A DNA stretch of 20,855 bases from Chloroflexota bacterium (GTDB lineage: Bacteria > Chloroflexota > UBA6077): positions 1-20,855 of the forward strand of contig JAJZQR010000074.1 of the NCBI GenBank assembly GCA_021806765.1, written 5' to 3'. This document shows, in pieces, positions 14,080 through 20,812 of this stretch. The first letter of the stretch is position 1. Every line of letters starts with the position of its first letter. A program made the translations under genes and the position numbers. The notes under the pieces were generated by a model. The model was not told the origin of the DNA. It did no database searches and saw only the letters and a program-made list of their open reading frames with translations.

Positions 14080-14164
14080 AATGATGAGTGATGAGTGATG
14101 AGCAATGAGTGATGAGTCGACAGTCACGTCTCACTCATCACTCATCACTCTTGACTCATCACTT
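14080..14164. repeat. Heptamer-based long inverted repeat between infB and rbfA
   Basis: The left arm (about 14080-14116) consists of TGATGAG-type 7-bp units in tandem. The right arm (about 14130-14164) contains the complementary CACTCAT units. Aligned, the arms match at roughly 30 of 35 positions around a ~13-nt loop containing GTCGACAGTCACG. It fills the whole spacer between two operon genes and stops just before the infB stop codon. It encodes nothing convincing. In the mRNA it would form a long duplex, a possible processing or stability element. Confidence 0.8.
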
Positions 14165-16060
14165 CTAGCTTACTCGCTCCATCCTGTAGAACTCCAGGAT
14201 GTCCCCTATCTGGAAGTCGCTGAAGCCCTCCATCTGGACGCCGCACTCGTAGCCGGCAGCTACATCTCGAACGTCTTCCTTGAAACGCCGAAGGCTGCCG
14301 ATCTTGCCATCGAAGAGGACTCCGCCGCCTCGGATGATCCGGCCGCGGGAGTTTCGGCTCACCTTGCCGTCCGTTACCATCACGCCGGCGACTGCCTCGC
14401 TCTTGGAGATCTTGAACAGCTGCCGCACCTCGGCGTGGCCCTCGGTGACCTCTTCGTACTTCGGCTCCAGGAGGCCGGTCAGCGCCTTCTGGACATCCTC
14501 TACCAGCTTGTAGATCACTTCGTAGAAGCGGATGTCCACCTGGTTCTCTTCGGCCAGATGCTTGGCGCCGGGCTCCAACCGGCTGTTGAAACCGATGATG
14601 ACGGCGTGAGACGCCGAGGCCAGCAGCACGTCCGACTCGGTTATGCTGCCCGTGCCCGAGTGGATCACCCGAACCCTGACATCCTCGTCTTGCAACCGGC
14701 TCAAGGAGTTCACGATGGGCTCTACCGACCCCTGTACGTCCGTCTTGACGATGACGTTCAACTCCTTGACTTGCCCTGCCTGGATCTGCTTGTACAGGTC
14801 GTCCAGGGTCACAGGGGCCACCGGTGTCTCGGCGACGGTCTCCACCGCCCTCACTCCAGCCATGGACCGGGCGGTTTTCTCGTCGGCCACCACCCTCCAG
14901 ACGTCGCCTGCCGTGGGGACCTCGTTCATCCCCAGCACCTCGGCTGCCGCGGAAGGAGCGGCCTTCCGAAGCCGCCTACCCTTATCGTCGAAAAGCGCCT
15001 TCACCTTGCCGTAGGTGCTGCCGGCTACCAGGACGTCGCCCACCTTGAGAGTTCCGGCCTTCACCAGCACCGTCGCCACCGGCCCTCGAGCCTTATCCAG
15101 CTTCGCCTCGATCACCACTCCTGCCGCATCGCGGTTCGGGTTCGCCTTATACTCGGCCATCTCCGCGACCAGCAGCAGCATCTCCAGCAGGCTGTCTATG
15201 CCCTCCTTGCGGCGAGCGGATACCAGCACCATGATGGTCTGGCCTCCGTACTCCTCGGGAACCAGGCCCAACTCGGAAAGCTGTTGCTTGACCCGGTCGG
15301 GGTTGGCATCGGGCTTGTCGATCTTGTTTATCGCCACGACGATAGGAACGTTGGCCGCCCTGGCGTGGTCGATCGCCTCTCGAGTCTGTGGCATGACGCC
15401 ATCGTCGGCCGCCACGACCAGCACCGCGATGTCTGTAGCCTGCGCGCCGCGGGCCCTCATGGCCGTAAAGGCCTCGTGGCCCGGTGTATCCAGGAAGGTG
15501 ATCTTCTGGCCGTGCAACTCCACCTGGTAGGCACCGATGTGCTGGGTGATACCCCCGGCTTCCTGAGCCGTCACGTTGGTCTGCCGTATGACGTCCAGCA
15601 AGCTGGTCTTGCCGTGGTCCACATGGCCCATGATGGTGACTACCGGCGGCCGAGGCTGCAGCAGGGAGGGGTCTTCCTCTTCTATCGAAGGCACCTCCAG
15701 CGCCGCTGGGCGTTCCACCGGTGCTGGCTCCTTGACCTCGAACCCCAGGTCCGTGGCCACCACAGAAGCGGCGTCGCGGTCGATCTGCTGGTTAATGTTG
15801 GCGATAACCCCGTTCTTCATCAACTCCTTGATGATCTGAACAGGGCTTATCTTCAGAAGATCGGCAAGGTCCTTGACTACGATGGTGTCGGGCAGTTCGA
15901 CGACCCTCTCCTCGCGAGGGGCCACCGCAACAGCAGCCCTATCGGTGGAGGTGGGAGGCGTGTAAGGAGGCCGCGCACCATTCCCTCCGGGCCTCGATCG
16001 GCCCTGCTGCGGTCTCCTGTCTCTGCTATTTCTGGATCTGTTGATCGGTTTTGGACTCAT
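14165..16060 (-). CDS. infB: Translation initiation factor IF-2
   Basis: 631 residues, a short form of IF-2. IF-2 is the GTPase that delivers initiator fMet-tRNA to the 30S subunit and promotes subunit joining. The N-terminus is a basic, Arg/Pro-rich disordered stretch, then the IF2-N region ([21 protein letters not shown], about 65-85). The GTPase domain carries GHVDHGKT (145-152), DTPGH (191-195) and NKID (245-248), followed by domains II, III and the fMet-tRNA-binding IV (ending [13 protein letters not shown]). The open frame reaches 16150, but ATG 16060 has GGGGGAG about 7 nt upstream and lies 19 nt after the ylxR stop, so it is chosen. Confidence 0.96.
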   Translation of the reverse strand: MSPKPINRSRNSRDRRPQQGRSRPGGNGARPPYTPPTSTDRAAVAVAPREERVVELPDTIVVKDLADLLKISPVQIIKELMKNGVIANINQQIDRDAASVVATDLGFEVKEPAPVERPAALEVPSIEEEDPSLLQPRPPVVTIMGHVDHGKTSLLDVIRQTNVTAQEAGGITQHIGAYQVELHGQKITFLDTPGHEAFTAMRARGAQATDIAVLVVAADDGVMPQTREAIDHARAANVPIVVAINKIDKPDANPDRVKQQLSELGLVPEEYGGQTIMVLVSARRKEGIDSLLEMLLLVAEMAEYKANPNRDAAGVVIEAKLDKARGPVATVLVKAGTLKVGDVLVAGSTYGKVKALFDDKGRRLRKAAPSAAAEVLGMNEVPTAGDVWRVVADEKTARSMAGVRAVETVAETPVAPVTLDDLYKQIQAGQVKELNVIVKTDVQGSVEPIVNSLSRLQDEDVRVRVIHSGTGSITESDVLLASASHAVIIGFNSRLEPGAKHLAEENQVDIRFYEVIYKLVEDVQKALTGLLEPKYEEVTEGHAEVRQLFKISKSEAVAGVMVTDGKVSRNSRGRIIRGGGVLFDGKIGSLRRFKEDVRDVAAGYECGVQMEGFSDFQIGDILEFYRMERVS

Positions 16061-16079
16061 TGACTGCTCCCCCTTTCGC

Positions 16080-16400
16080 TCAACTGCCCGCCTTGCCTTC
16101 GGCTTCAGGAGCAGACTGAGTTGTAAACTCGCGGCCGAAAAGCCGGCCATACTTCAGTAGTTCGTCCCTGTCTAGGGGACTGATCTCGGTCTTCAAGGCG
16201 CGGCTGAGCGAGGATTTCTGCAGTGCCTTTTCCCAGCAGTCGGCGTTCTTGCACAGGTAGGCGCCCCGCCCGGACTTCTTCCCGGTCAGGTCCACCTCGA
16301 TCTGCCCGGATACCGTACGAACGACGCGCACCATCTGTCTCTTGGGCTGCACCTGGCCGCAGCCGGTGCAGGTTCGCTGGGGTATATGCCTTTGCCGCAA
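16080..16400 (-). CDS. ylxR: YlxR/RnpM family RNA-binding protein
   Basis: 106 residues. The family signature is present: RTCTGCGQVQPKRQMVRVVRT at the N-terminus and GRGAYLC...CWEKAL in the middle, with Cys11, Cys14, Cys50 and Cys55 as a possible metal site. YlxR proteins were reported as RNase P modulators and nucleoid or RNA-binding factors; they almost always sit between nusA and infB, as here. The C-terminal ~20 residues are an Ala/Glu-rich extension. The start is TTG, the only plausible start before the conserved Cys pair, with GAGGG about 8 nt upstream. Confidence 0.92.
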   Translation of the reverse strand: MRQRHIPQRTCTGCGQVQPKRQMVRVVRTVSGQIEVDLTGKKSGRGAYLCKNADCWEKALQKSSLSRALKTEISPLDRDELLKYGRLFGREFTTQSAPEAEGKAGS

Positions 16401-16415
16401 TGGGGTAGCCCTCGC

Positions 16416-17498
16416 TTACTGACCGGTCTCTTCGACCGGCTCCCCAACCACCGGCACCACAGGCTCGTTACCCGCTGCCTTGATGTCTATTCGCCAGCCG
16501 GTAAGCTTTGCCGCCAATCGGGCGTTCTGACCCTCTTTACCGATGGCCAGAGACAGCTGCCTCTCCGGGACGATGACGGTGGCGGTCTTGTCATCTTCGT
16601 TGATGTTCACGCTGATCACCTGCGCGGGGCTCAAGGCGTTGGCTACGAAGGTCGCCGCATCGGGGCTCCATTGCACCACGTCGATCTTCTCGCCACCCAG
16701 TTCGTTCACTATGTTCTGGATCCGTACCCCACGCATCCCCACGCACGAGCCGACGGGATCGATACCCTCTTGCCGCGCTGCTACCGCTACCTTGGATCGA
16801 GCCCCTGCCTCCCGGGCGATGGCCTTCAACTCGACGGTTCCGTTGAAGATCTCCGGAACCTCCTGCTCGAACAATCGGCGCAGCATCATCTTATGGTTGC
16901 GCGACACGATGATCTGAGGGCCCTTGTGGGTATCGTGAACCTCCACCAGATACACCCGAAGCCGCTGGCCCGGGTGGTATCGCTCCGTAGGCACCTGGTC
17001 GCTGGGCGCCATTACGCCCTCGGCCTTGGCCAGTTCGATATACACGGTGCGGTTCTCGATCCTCTGCACGATGCCGTGCAGCAACTCGCCCTCTCGCTCG
17101 TGGTACTCGTCGAAGATCATCCGCCGCTCCTCGTCCCGAAGCCGCTGCAGGATCACCTGCTTGGCCGTCTGAGCGGCGATCCGGCCGAAGTTGGGTGGAG
17201 TCGTCTCCACAGCCAGGGACTCGCCCACCTGGATGTCGGCGCGAAGCTTCCTCGCCACCTCCAGCGGTATCCTATCGGGCCCGGCTTCACCGTCCTTCTC
17301 TACCACCAGCTTGTCGGCAAAGATCCTGACGGCGCCGGTAGCTGGGTCGATCTTCGCTGTGACGTTCTGGCCGGTGGGAGCGAAGTTCTTCTTGTATGCA
17401 GACACCAAAGCCGCTTCGATGGCGTTCATCACAGCCTCACGGGTGACGCCCTTCTCGCTGCAAAGCTGGCTTATTGCTGTCACAAAATCGCTCTTCAT
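16416..17498 (-). CDS. nusA: Transcription termination/antitermination factor NusA
   Basis: 360 residues, the length of NusA without the C-terminal acidic repeats of enterobacteria. NusA binds RNA polymerase and nascent RNA, affecting pausing, termination and antitermination. The N-terminal domain (about 1-125), S1 domain (GELLHGIVQRIENRTVYIELAKAEGVM), KH1 (GARSKVAVAARQEGIDPVGSCVGMRGVRIQNIVNELGGEKIDVV) and KH2 (VPERQLSLAIGKEGQNARLAAKLTGWRIDI) are clear. The frame runs upstream to 17591 through the leader, but ATG 17498 has GGAGG 7 nt ahead and starts at the conserved MKSDFVTAISQL. rimP, usually just upstream, is missing. Confidence 0.95.
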   Translation of the reverse strand: MKSDFVTAISQLCSEKGVTREAVMNAIEAALVSAYKKNFAPTGQNVTAKIDPATGAVRIFADKLVVEKDGEAGPDRIPLEVARKLRADIQVGESLAVETTPPNFGRIAAQTAKQVILQRLRDEERRMIFDEYHEREGELLHGIVQRIENRTVYIELAKAEGVMAPSDQVPTERYHPGQRLRVYLVEVHDTHKGPQIIVSRNHKMMLRRLFEQEVPEIFNGTVELKAIAREAGARSKVAVAARQEGIDPVGSCVGMRGVRIQNIVNELGGEKIDVVQWSPDAATFVANALSPAQVISVNINEDDKTATVIVPERQLSLAIGKEGQNARLAAKLTGWRIDIKAAGNEPVVPVVGEPVEETGQ

Positions 17499-17513
17499 CC
17501 GAATCCCTCCTGC

Positions 17514-17591
17514 TTGAAGCCCACGCCCCGTTGCCTCCGCGCGAAATCGCGAAGCTGCAACAAAAAAGTGGGGGCGTGCCCACCACTTCAA
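17514..17591 (-). promoter_or_regulatory. Nested long-range fold in the nusA leader
   Basis: Four nested complementary pairs span the leader: TTGAAG (17591-17586) with CTTCAA (17519-17514); CACGCCCC (17578-17571) with GGGGCGTG (17529-17522); GTTGC (17561-17557) with GCAAC (17534-17530); CGCGA with TCGCG (17551-17540). This fold uses bases of the terminator hairpin, so the two are mutually exclusive. It ends 3 nt before the nusA Shine-Dalgarno GGAGGG (17510-17505). Confidence 0.5.
17562..17588 (-). terminator. Intrinsic terminator inside the nusA leader (candidate attenuator)
   Basis: On the minus strand AAGTGG-(T)-GGG pairs with CCC-CCACTT around a CACG loop, giving 9 bp with one bulge. The RNA then continues through a run of six U. 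It lies after the predicted transcription start (~17605) and before nusA, so termination here would silence the whole nusA-ribF operon. The U-run is on this strand only. Confidence 0.6.
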
Positions 17592-17611
17592 CTCGGAACT
17601 GTTACTGATCG

Positions 17612-17640
17612 ATTATACCAGGGATACCCCCCTCGCGCAA
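17612..17640 (-). promoter_or_regulatory. Promoter of the nusA-ylxR-infB-rbfA-nrnA-truB-ribF operon
   Basis: Minus strand TTGCGC (17640-17635), exactly 17 nt spacer, then consensus TATAAT (17617-17612) with the TGG extension. Predicted start near 17605 gives a leader of about 107 nt. Confidence 0.75.
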
Positions 17641-17689
17641 CGCCGTTTGGCGCTGCAGCGGTCAATCCGAGATATAGCAAGCAAAGAAA

Positions 17690-17752
17690 GTAGTAACGAC
17701 TTTAGTCGTTCGTCTCCGTGGCAAAGGCGCGAACAACTAAAGTCGTTACTAC
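17690..17752. repeat. 63-bp MITE-like palindromic element
   Basis: Perfect 16-bp terminal inverted repeats, GTAGTAACGACTTTAG (17690-17705) and CTAAAGTCGTTACTAC (17737-17752). The pairing continues inward (TCGTTCG with CGAACAA) to about 23 bp with one mismatch, leaving a ~17-nt loop. The left arm also contains its own small palindrome, AACGACT-TT-AGTCGTT. No coding sequence. On the minus strand the element is followed by TTTCTTTGCTT, so it may also end porB transcripts. GTAACGACTTTAGTCGTT-type repeats are, from memory, dispersed in several phyla. Confidence 0.8.
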
Positions 17753-17801
17753 GGCTTCCTCGGCTACCCGGTCTTTCGGTCGACGGCCATCGACGCCGCC
17801 C

Positions 17802-18668
17802 CTACCCCCAGCGCTCGTCCAGCACCGCCTGGATCCTCGCTATCTCCTCCTCGCCCATCTTGTCGAAACGCCGCTGGGCTCGGATGTAGTCGCGGACGGC
17901 GGCCCGCTTCTCAGGTCGATAGGTGAGCTGCCGCTCGCCTCCGACGATCTCTACCAGCGGCCATAGCCCGGTCTCGACGGCCATACGAGCCATCTGCACG
18001 GTCTGGTCCGGCGGGTATCCCCATCCCTGGGGTTGGGGCGTCAGAACGTGGATGTAGCGGAAGCCGCGCATCCCCTTGGCCTTCTCCACCTTGGCAATGA
18101 AGTCGGCCGGGTAGGCTATGCTGGCACTGGCGACGTAAGGTATCCCGTGGCCGGCCATGACAGCGATCATGTCCTTCTTGGGGGTCTCCTTGCCACCGGG
18201 GGTGTCGGTGGTAATCGACAGCCTCGGGGTCAGACTTCCGGCCTGGAAACTGGTGTTCAGGTAGCCCTCGTCGTCGTAACAGACGTGGATGATGTCCTCG
18301 TTTCGCTCAGCAGCCCCCGAGACCGACTGGAAACCGATGTCGGCGGTTCCGGCGTCGCCGGCCCAGGACACTACCGTCACACCTGTTTTCCCCTTCATCT
18401 CCAGGGCAGCCTTGATGCCGGAAGCGATCACCGCCGAACTCTCGAAGAGGCAGTGGATCTGAGGCACCTTCAGGGAGGTGCGCAGATCCTGAGCCACCGC
18501 TGTGGCCAGGGAAGACGCCGGAATGCACAGAATGGTCTGCGGGCCGAGGACCTTCAATGCCTGCCGGAGGGCGATGCTCCCGCCGTAGCCGGGCATCCCG
18601 CTGTGGCCGCCGGTCAGCAACTCCTCTCGGGGTAACCCCCTCAGCAGCTCTATCTCTTTCAGATCCAC
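17802..18668 (-). CDS. 2-oxoacid:ferredoxin oxidoreductase beta subunit-like protein, cluster cysteines missing
   Basis: 288 residues. The fold is that of PorB, the TPP-binding subunit of pyruvate (2-oxoacid):ferredoxin oxidoreductase. GDAGTADIGFQSVSGAAER (about 104-122), YDDEGYLNTSFQAGSLTP (about 131-148) and DMIAVMAGHGIPYVASASIAYPADF align with the family. Canonical PorB holds a [4Fe-4S] cluster with Cys in GHxxCxGCG, in HATGC, and in VLCTCPxGW. Here these read GHSGMPGYGG (21-30), IPASS, and VLTPQPQGW, so none of the expected ligands is present. The GDG motif also reads GDA. GTG start at 18668 with GGAGG 7 nt upstream, overlapping porA by 10 nt; the open frame extends further but lacks support. 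The substrate and whether it is redox-active are unknown. The closest gene name would be porB. Confidence 0.85.
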   Translation of the reverse strand: MDLKEIELLRGLPREELLTGGHSGMPGYGGSIALRQALKVLGPQTILCIPASSLATAVAQDLRTSLKVPQIHCLFESSAVIASGIKAALEMKGKTGVTVVSWAGDAGTADIGFQSVSGAAERNEDIIHVCYDDEGYLNTSFQAGSLTPRLSITTDTPGGKETPKKDMIAVMAGHGIPYVASASIAYPADFIAKVEKAKGMRGFRYIHVLTPQPQGWGYPPDQTVQMARMAVETGLWPLVEIVGGERQLTYRPEKRAAVRDYIRAQRRFDKMGEEEIARIQAVLDERWG

Positions 18669-19873
18669 GACAGGGCCTCCTCCCGCACGATGTCGCTCTT
18701 GAGGTTCAGCCACACCACCTGTCCACCGGCCTTGCCGGCGGAGGCCGCCGCCATCGCCCGCTCACCGACGGACTCCATATCCGCCTGGGTCACCTCCCGG
18801 CCACCCAGCCCCGCTATCACCCCGAGCACCGGCTTCGACAGGCCGGCCGAGGCCAGGGCCATCAGCACCTCTCGATACAGGGCGCCGCCGACGCCGTAGA
18901 CGGCGTTCCGGTCGACCACCGCCAGAGCCCGAGCATCCCCCGCCAGCTGCACCAGCTCCTCGAAGGGGAAGGGCCGGAAGGAGCGCACCTTCAGCAAGCC
19001 AACCCGCTTGCCGGTTGCTCGCATGGTGTCCACAGCGCCTCGGGCTGTGGCGACCATGGAGCCCATGGTGACGATCAGGGCTTCGGCATCCTCCGTCCGA
19101 TAGGCTTCCAGAGCGCCACCCCAGTCCCGACCGAAGCGGCGGCCGTACTCGGCGCTCACCGTCTCCACCACCTCCAGCGCCGACTCCATCGCCGCGTGCT
19201 CCTGGAACTTGAACTCCGTGTACAGATTGAACCCCGTGGGCGGGTTCAAGGATGCAGGGTGATCCACGTCGAGGACTGCGCGGTTGTAGGCACCGACGAA
19301 GCCGTCCACATCTGCGCCCGCCGGCAGAGCCACCTCCTGCTTGGTGTCGCCGAGGATGTACCCCTCGTAGTTCACCAGGACCGGGAGCAGCACCCTCGAG
19401 TCTTCGGCTATCTTGAAGGCCTGGATGACGGTGTCCAGCACCTCCTGATTGTTCTCGCAGTACAGCTGCAGCCAGCCGGTGGTCTCCTGGGCGATGGCAT
19501 CCCCATGGTCTGCAAAGCGGTTGTGGGGTGCCGAGAGGGCCCGGTTGACCACGGCCATCACGATGGGGAGCCGGAGGCCGGCGGCGTAGTGCAGCACCTC
19601 GTGCATCATAGCGATGCCCTGCGAATTGGTAGTGGAGAAAGTGCGGGCCCCTGTCAGGGACGACCCGACGGCAGCCGCCAGGGCACTGTGGTCCGACTCC
19701 ACCCGCAGGAACTTCGCCTTCAGCTTGCCGTCGTCGATCATCTTGGTGATGACGGTCATCACTGGATAGGAAGGGGTAATAGGGAACGCGGGGAACACCT
19801 CTATTCTCGCCAGTCGAGCCCCTTCGGCGGCCGCCTGGTTCCCGGTCAACTGAACTGTATCGCCCATCGTCAT
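18659..19873 (-). CDS. porA: 2-oxoacid:ferredoxin oxidoreductase alpha subunit (PorA-like)
   Basis: 404 residues, normal for PorA (about 390-410). The alpha subunit carries the pyrimidine-binding part of the TPP site and the domain that contacts the 2-oxoacid. Recognisable are AFPITPSYPVM (about 29-39), VESDHSALAAAVGSSLTGARTFSTTNSQGIAMMHEVL, TGWLQLYCENNQEVLD and the C-terminal FRPFPFEELV...IAGLGGREVT. These resemble archaeal and thermophilic-bacterial PorA closely. ATG 19873 overlaps the porD stop as ATGA; a second ATG two codons later is possible. The pyruvate assignment rests on overall similarity; another 2-oxoacid is possible. Confidence 0.88.
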   Translation of the reverse strand: MTMGDTVQLTGNQAAAEGARLARIEVFPAFPITPSYPVMTVITKMIDDGKLKAKFLRVESDHSALAAAVGSSLTGARTFSTTNSQGIAMMHEVLHYAAGLRLPIVMAVVNRALSAPHNRFADHGDAIAQETTGWLQLYCENNQEVLDTVIQAFKIAEDSRVLLPVLVNYEGYILGDTKQEVALPAGADVDGFVGAYNRAVLDVDHPASLNPPTGFNLYTEFKFQEHAAMESALEVVETVSAEYGRRFGRDWGGALEAYRTEDAEALIVTMGSMVATARGAVDTMRATGKRVGLLKVRSFRPFPFEELVQLAGDARALAVVDRNAVYGVGGALYREVLMALASAGLSKPVLGVIAGLGGREVTQADMESVGERAMAAASAGKAGGQVVWLNLKSDIVREEALSWI

Positions 19874-20127
19874 GCCACCCCCACCATCTGGATGGCCCCC
19901 TCGGAGCACTCCGTCGCGCAGATCCCGCAACCCTTGCAGTAGTCCAGATTCACCTCTACGGCCCTGCCGGTTACCCCAATGGCGCTATCGGGGCAGAAGA
20001 TCCAGCAGGCCAGGCACTGTGTACACTTGCCCGCCTCCACCTGGGGCTTCAGGGAGACACTCCCCGGCTTGGCGTCTCGCGCCATACTCCCGGGCTCATA
20101 GGAGCCCGGGGTGATAGGCAACCTCAT
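19870..20127 (-). CDS. porD: 2-oxoacid:ferredoxin oxidoreductase delta subunit, 2[4Fe-4S] ferredoxin-like
   Basis: 85 residues. Two complete four-Cys cluster motifs are present: Cys35-x2-Cys38-x2-Cys41-x3-Cys45-Pro and Cys64-x2-Cys67-x2-Cys70-x3-Cys74. PorD passes electrons from the catalytic subunits to external ferredoxin. The N-terminal ~30 residues precede the ferredoxin fold as in other PorD proteins. ATG has AGGAGG about 7 nt upstream. A perfect 9-bp stem with a 4-nt loop (20089-20110) lies in the first 13 codons and encodes a PGSYEPGS repeat. It is the first por gene; no gamma subunit precedes it. Confidence 0.9.
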   Translation of the reverse strand: MRLPITPGSYEPGSMARDAKPGSVSLKPQVEAGKCTQCLACWIFCPDSAIGVTGRAVEVNLDYCKGCGICATECSEGAIQMVGVA

Positions 20128-20163
20128 CCCATTCCTCCTTGAGACTGCGGGTTCACCAGCGAT

Positions 20164-20751
20164 CTATCGTCTGTACTCGACGTAGGGCCACGGCATCTCA
20201 CCCGTGCCGGTCCATACCAGCGTCCCGCTGCCATCACCCCCCGTGGGGGCCGGATCGGCCTTCACCACAGTGGCCCCGGGGGGAAGGATCACCGTCAGCG
20301 ACGAGTCCTTGTTCAGCTTCACGCTGTTGGCACCCTTGAAGTCCACCACCCACGCCCCGTCCCTCTGCTCGGCGAAGCCGCTCCACCGGAATCGGTACAC
20401 CTGAGCGCCGTAGTCAGGCTTGCGTTCGAAGCTGGCCTGGAAGTCGGACACCTGGAACTGCCGGCCGGTCCTGTCCGACAGGTTCTTCAGCGAGTCCTCG
20501 ACCCCCTTACGGTAGGCCTCCGTGTCGGGCTGGCCCAGCCTGGTCACCATCCCATCGAAATTCTTCTCGACGTCGGGGTCGGTGAAGTAGCTCTTGTTGA
20601 CCATCTCGACCGACGCGCTGCCCTGGGCGTCCAAGGTGTAGGTCACGTCCGACCCCAGTCGAGCCTGGCTCATCTTGCCCCTGAACTCGATGGCCGAATA
20701 GCCGCCGAGGACCACGAAGATGCCGATAATGGCTAACAATACCTTTGCCAT
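20164..20751 (-). CDS. Unrecognised membrane-anchored or secreted protein
   Basis: 195 residues; not recognised. Residues ~3-20 (KVLLAIIGIFVVLGGYSAI) are a single hydrophobic segment, either an uncleaved signal anchor or a signal peptide without a clear lipobox Cys. The remainder is a soluble extracytoplasmic domain of beta-rich character, with LTVILPPGATVVKADPAPTG near the end and no Cys. This late segment is reminiscent of DUF-type surface domains found in archaea and some bacteria, a weak impression only. The ATG has only a weak GGAAAGAAG upstream. It ends 36 nt before porD on the same strand, so it may be co-transcribed with the por genes, but nothing ties its function to them. Confidence 0.75.
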   Translation of the reverse strand: MAKVLLAIIGIFVVLGGYSAIEFRGKMSQARLGSDVTYTLDAQGSASVEMVNKSYFTDPDVEKNFDGMVTRLGQPDTEAYRKGVEDSLKNLSDRTGRQFQVSDFQASFERKPDYGAQVYRFRWSGFAEQRDGAWVVDFKGANSVKLNKDSSLTVILPPGATVVKADPAPTGGDGSGTLVWTGTGEMPWPYVEYRR

Positions 20752-20767
20752 GAAAGACTTCTTTCCG

Positions 20768-20791
20768 GTGGCGGGCTGCCCCGCTCGCCAC
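20768..20791 (-). repeat. Leader hairpin upstream of the membrane-anchored protein
   Basis: GTGGCG and CGCCAC form a 6-bp stem, extended inward by GC/GC past one mismatch. It lies between the predicted transcription start (~20800) and the ATG at 20751, so it would be part of the 5' leader. Confidence 0.4.
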
Positions 20792-20806
20792 GAAGGTTGG
20801 CCGCCG

Positions 20807-20812
20807 ATTATA
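20807..20812 (-). promoter_or_regulatory. -10 element upstream of the membrane-anchored protein / por genes
   Basis: Consensus TATAAT on the minus strand, 55 nt before the ATG at 20751. At 17-nt spacing the -35 position reads CCGCGT, which is poor, and there is no TGn extension. Any promoter here is weak or activator-dependent. Confidence 0.45.

Larger units (their letters stand above)
17499..17801. other. 303-base region between porB and nusA
   Basis: No gene is visible. From right to left on the minus strand it holds a small GTCGA/TCGAC hairpin just past the porB stop, the MITE-like palindrome, the nusA promoter, and the nusA leader with its terminator and competing fold. Nothing resembling rimP, which usually precedes nusA, is encoded. 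Confidence 0.7.

Noticed and set aside
14068..14127. Longer RbfA start at 14127
   Set aside because: The extra 20 residues are a translation of the heptamer repeat. RbfA homologues start at the SRRIERVNEQI segment.
14080..14164. Possible CRISPR array
   Set aside because: Units are 7 bp, contiguous and inverted, with no unique spacers; no cas gene is nearby.
14105..16063. 652-codon open frame on the plus strand
   Set aside because: It lies antisense to infB, which has full IF-2 motifs. The translation is His/Leu/Arg/Val-rich with no recognisable domain and is a by-product of high GC.
16386..17693. 435-codon open frame on the plus strand
   Set aside because: Antisense to nusA and running through its leader and promoter; no domain and no ribosome site.
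18557..19942. 461-codon open frame on the plus strand
   Set aside because: Antisense to porA and the start of porB; His/Gly/Arg-rich shadow translation.
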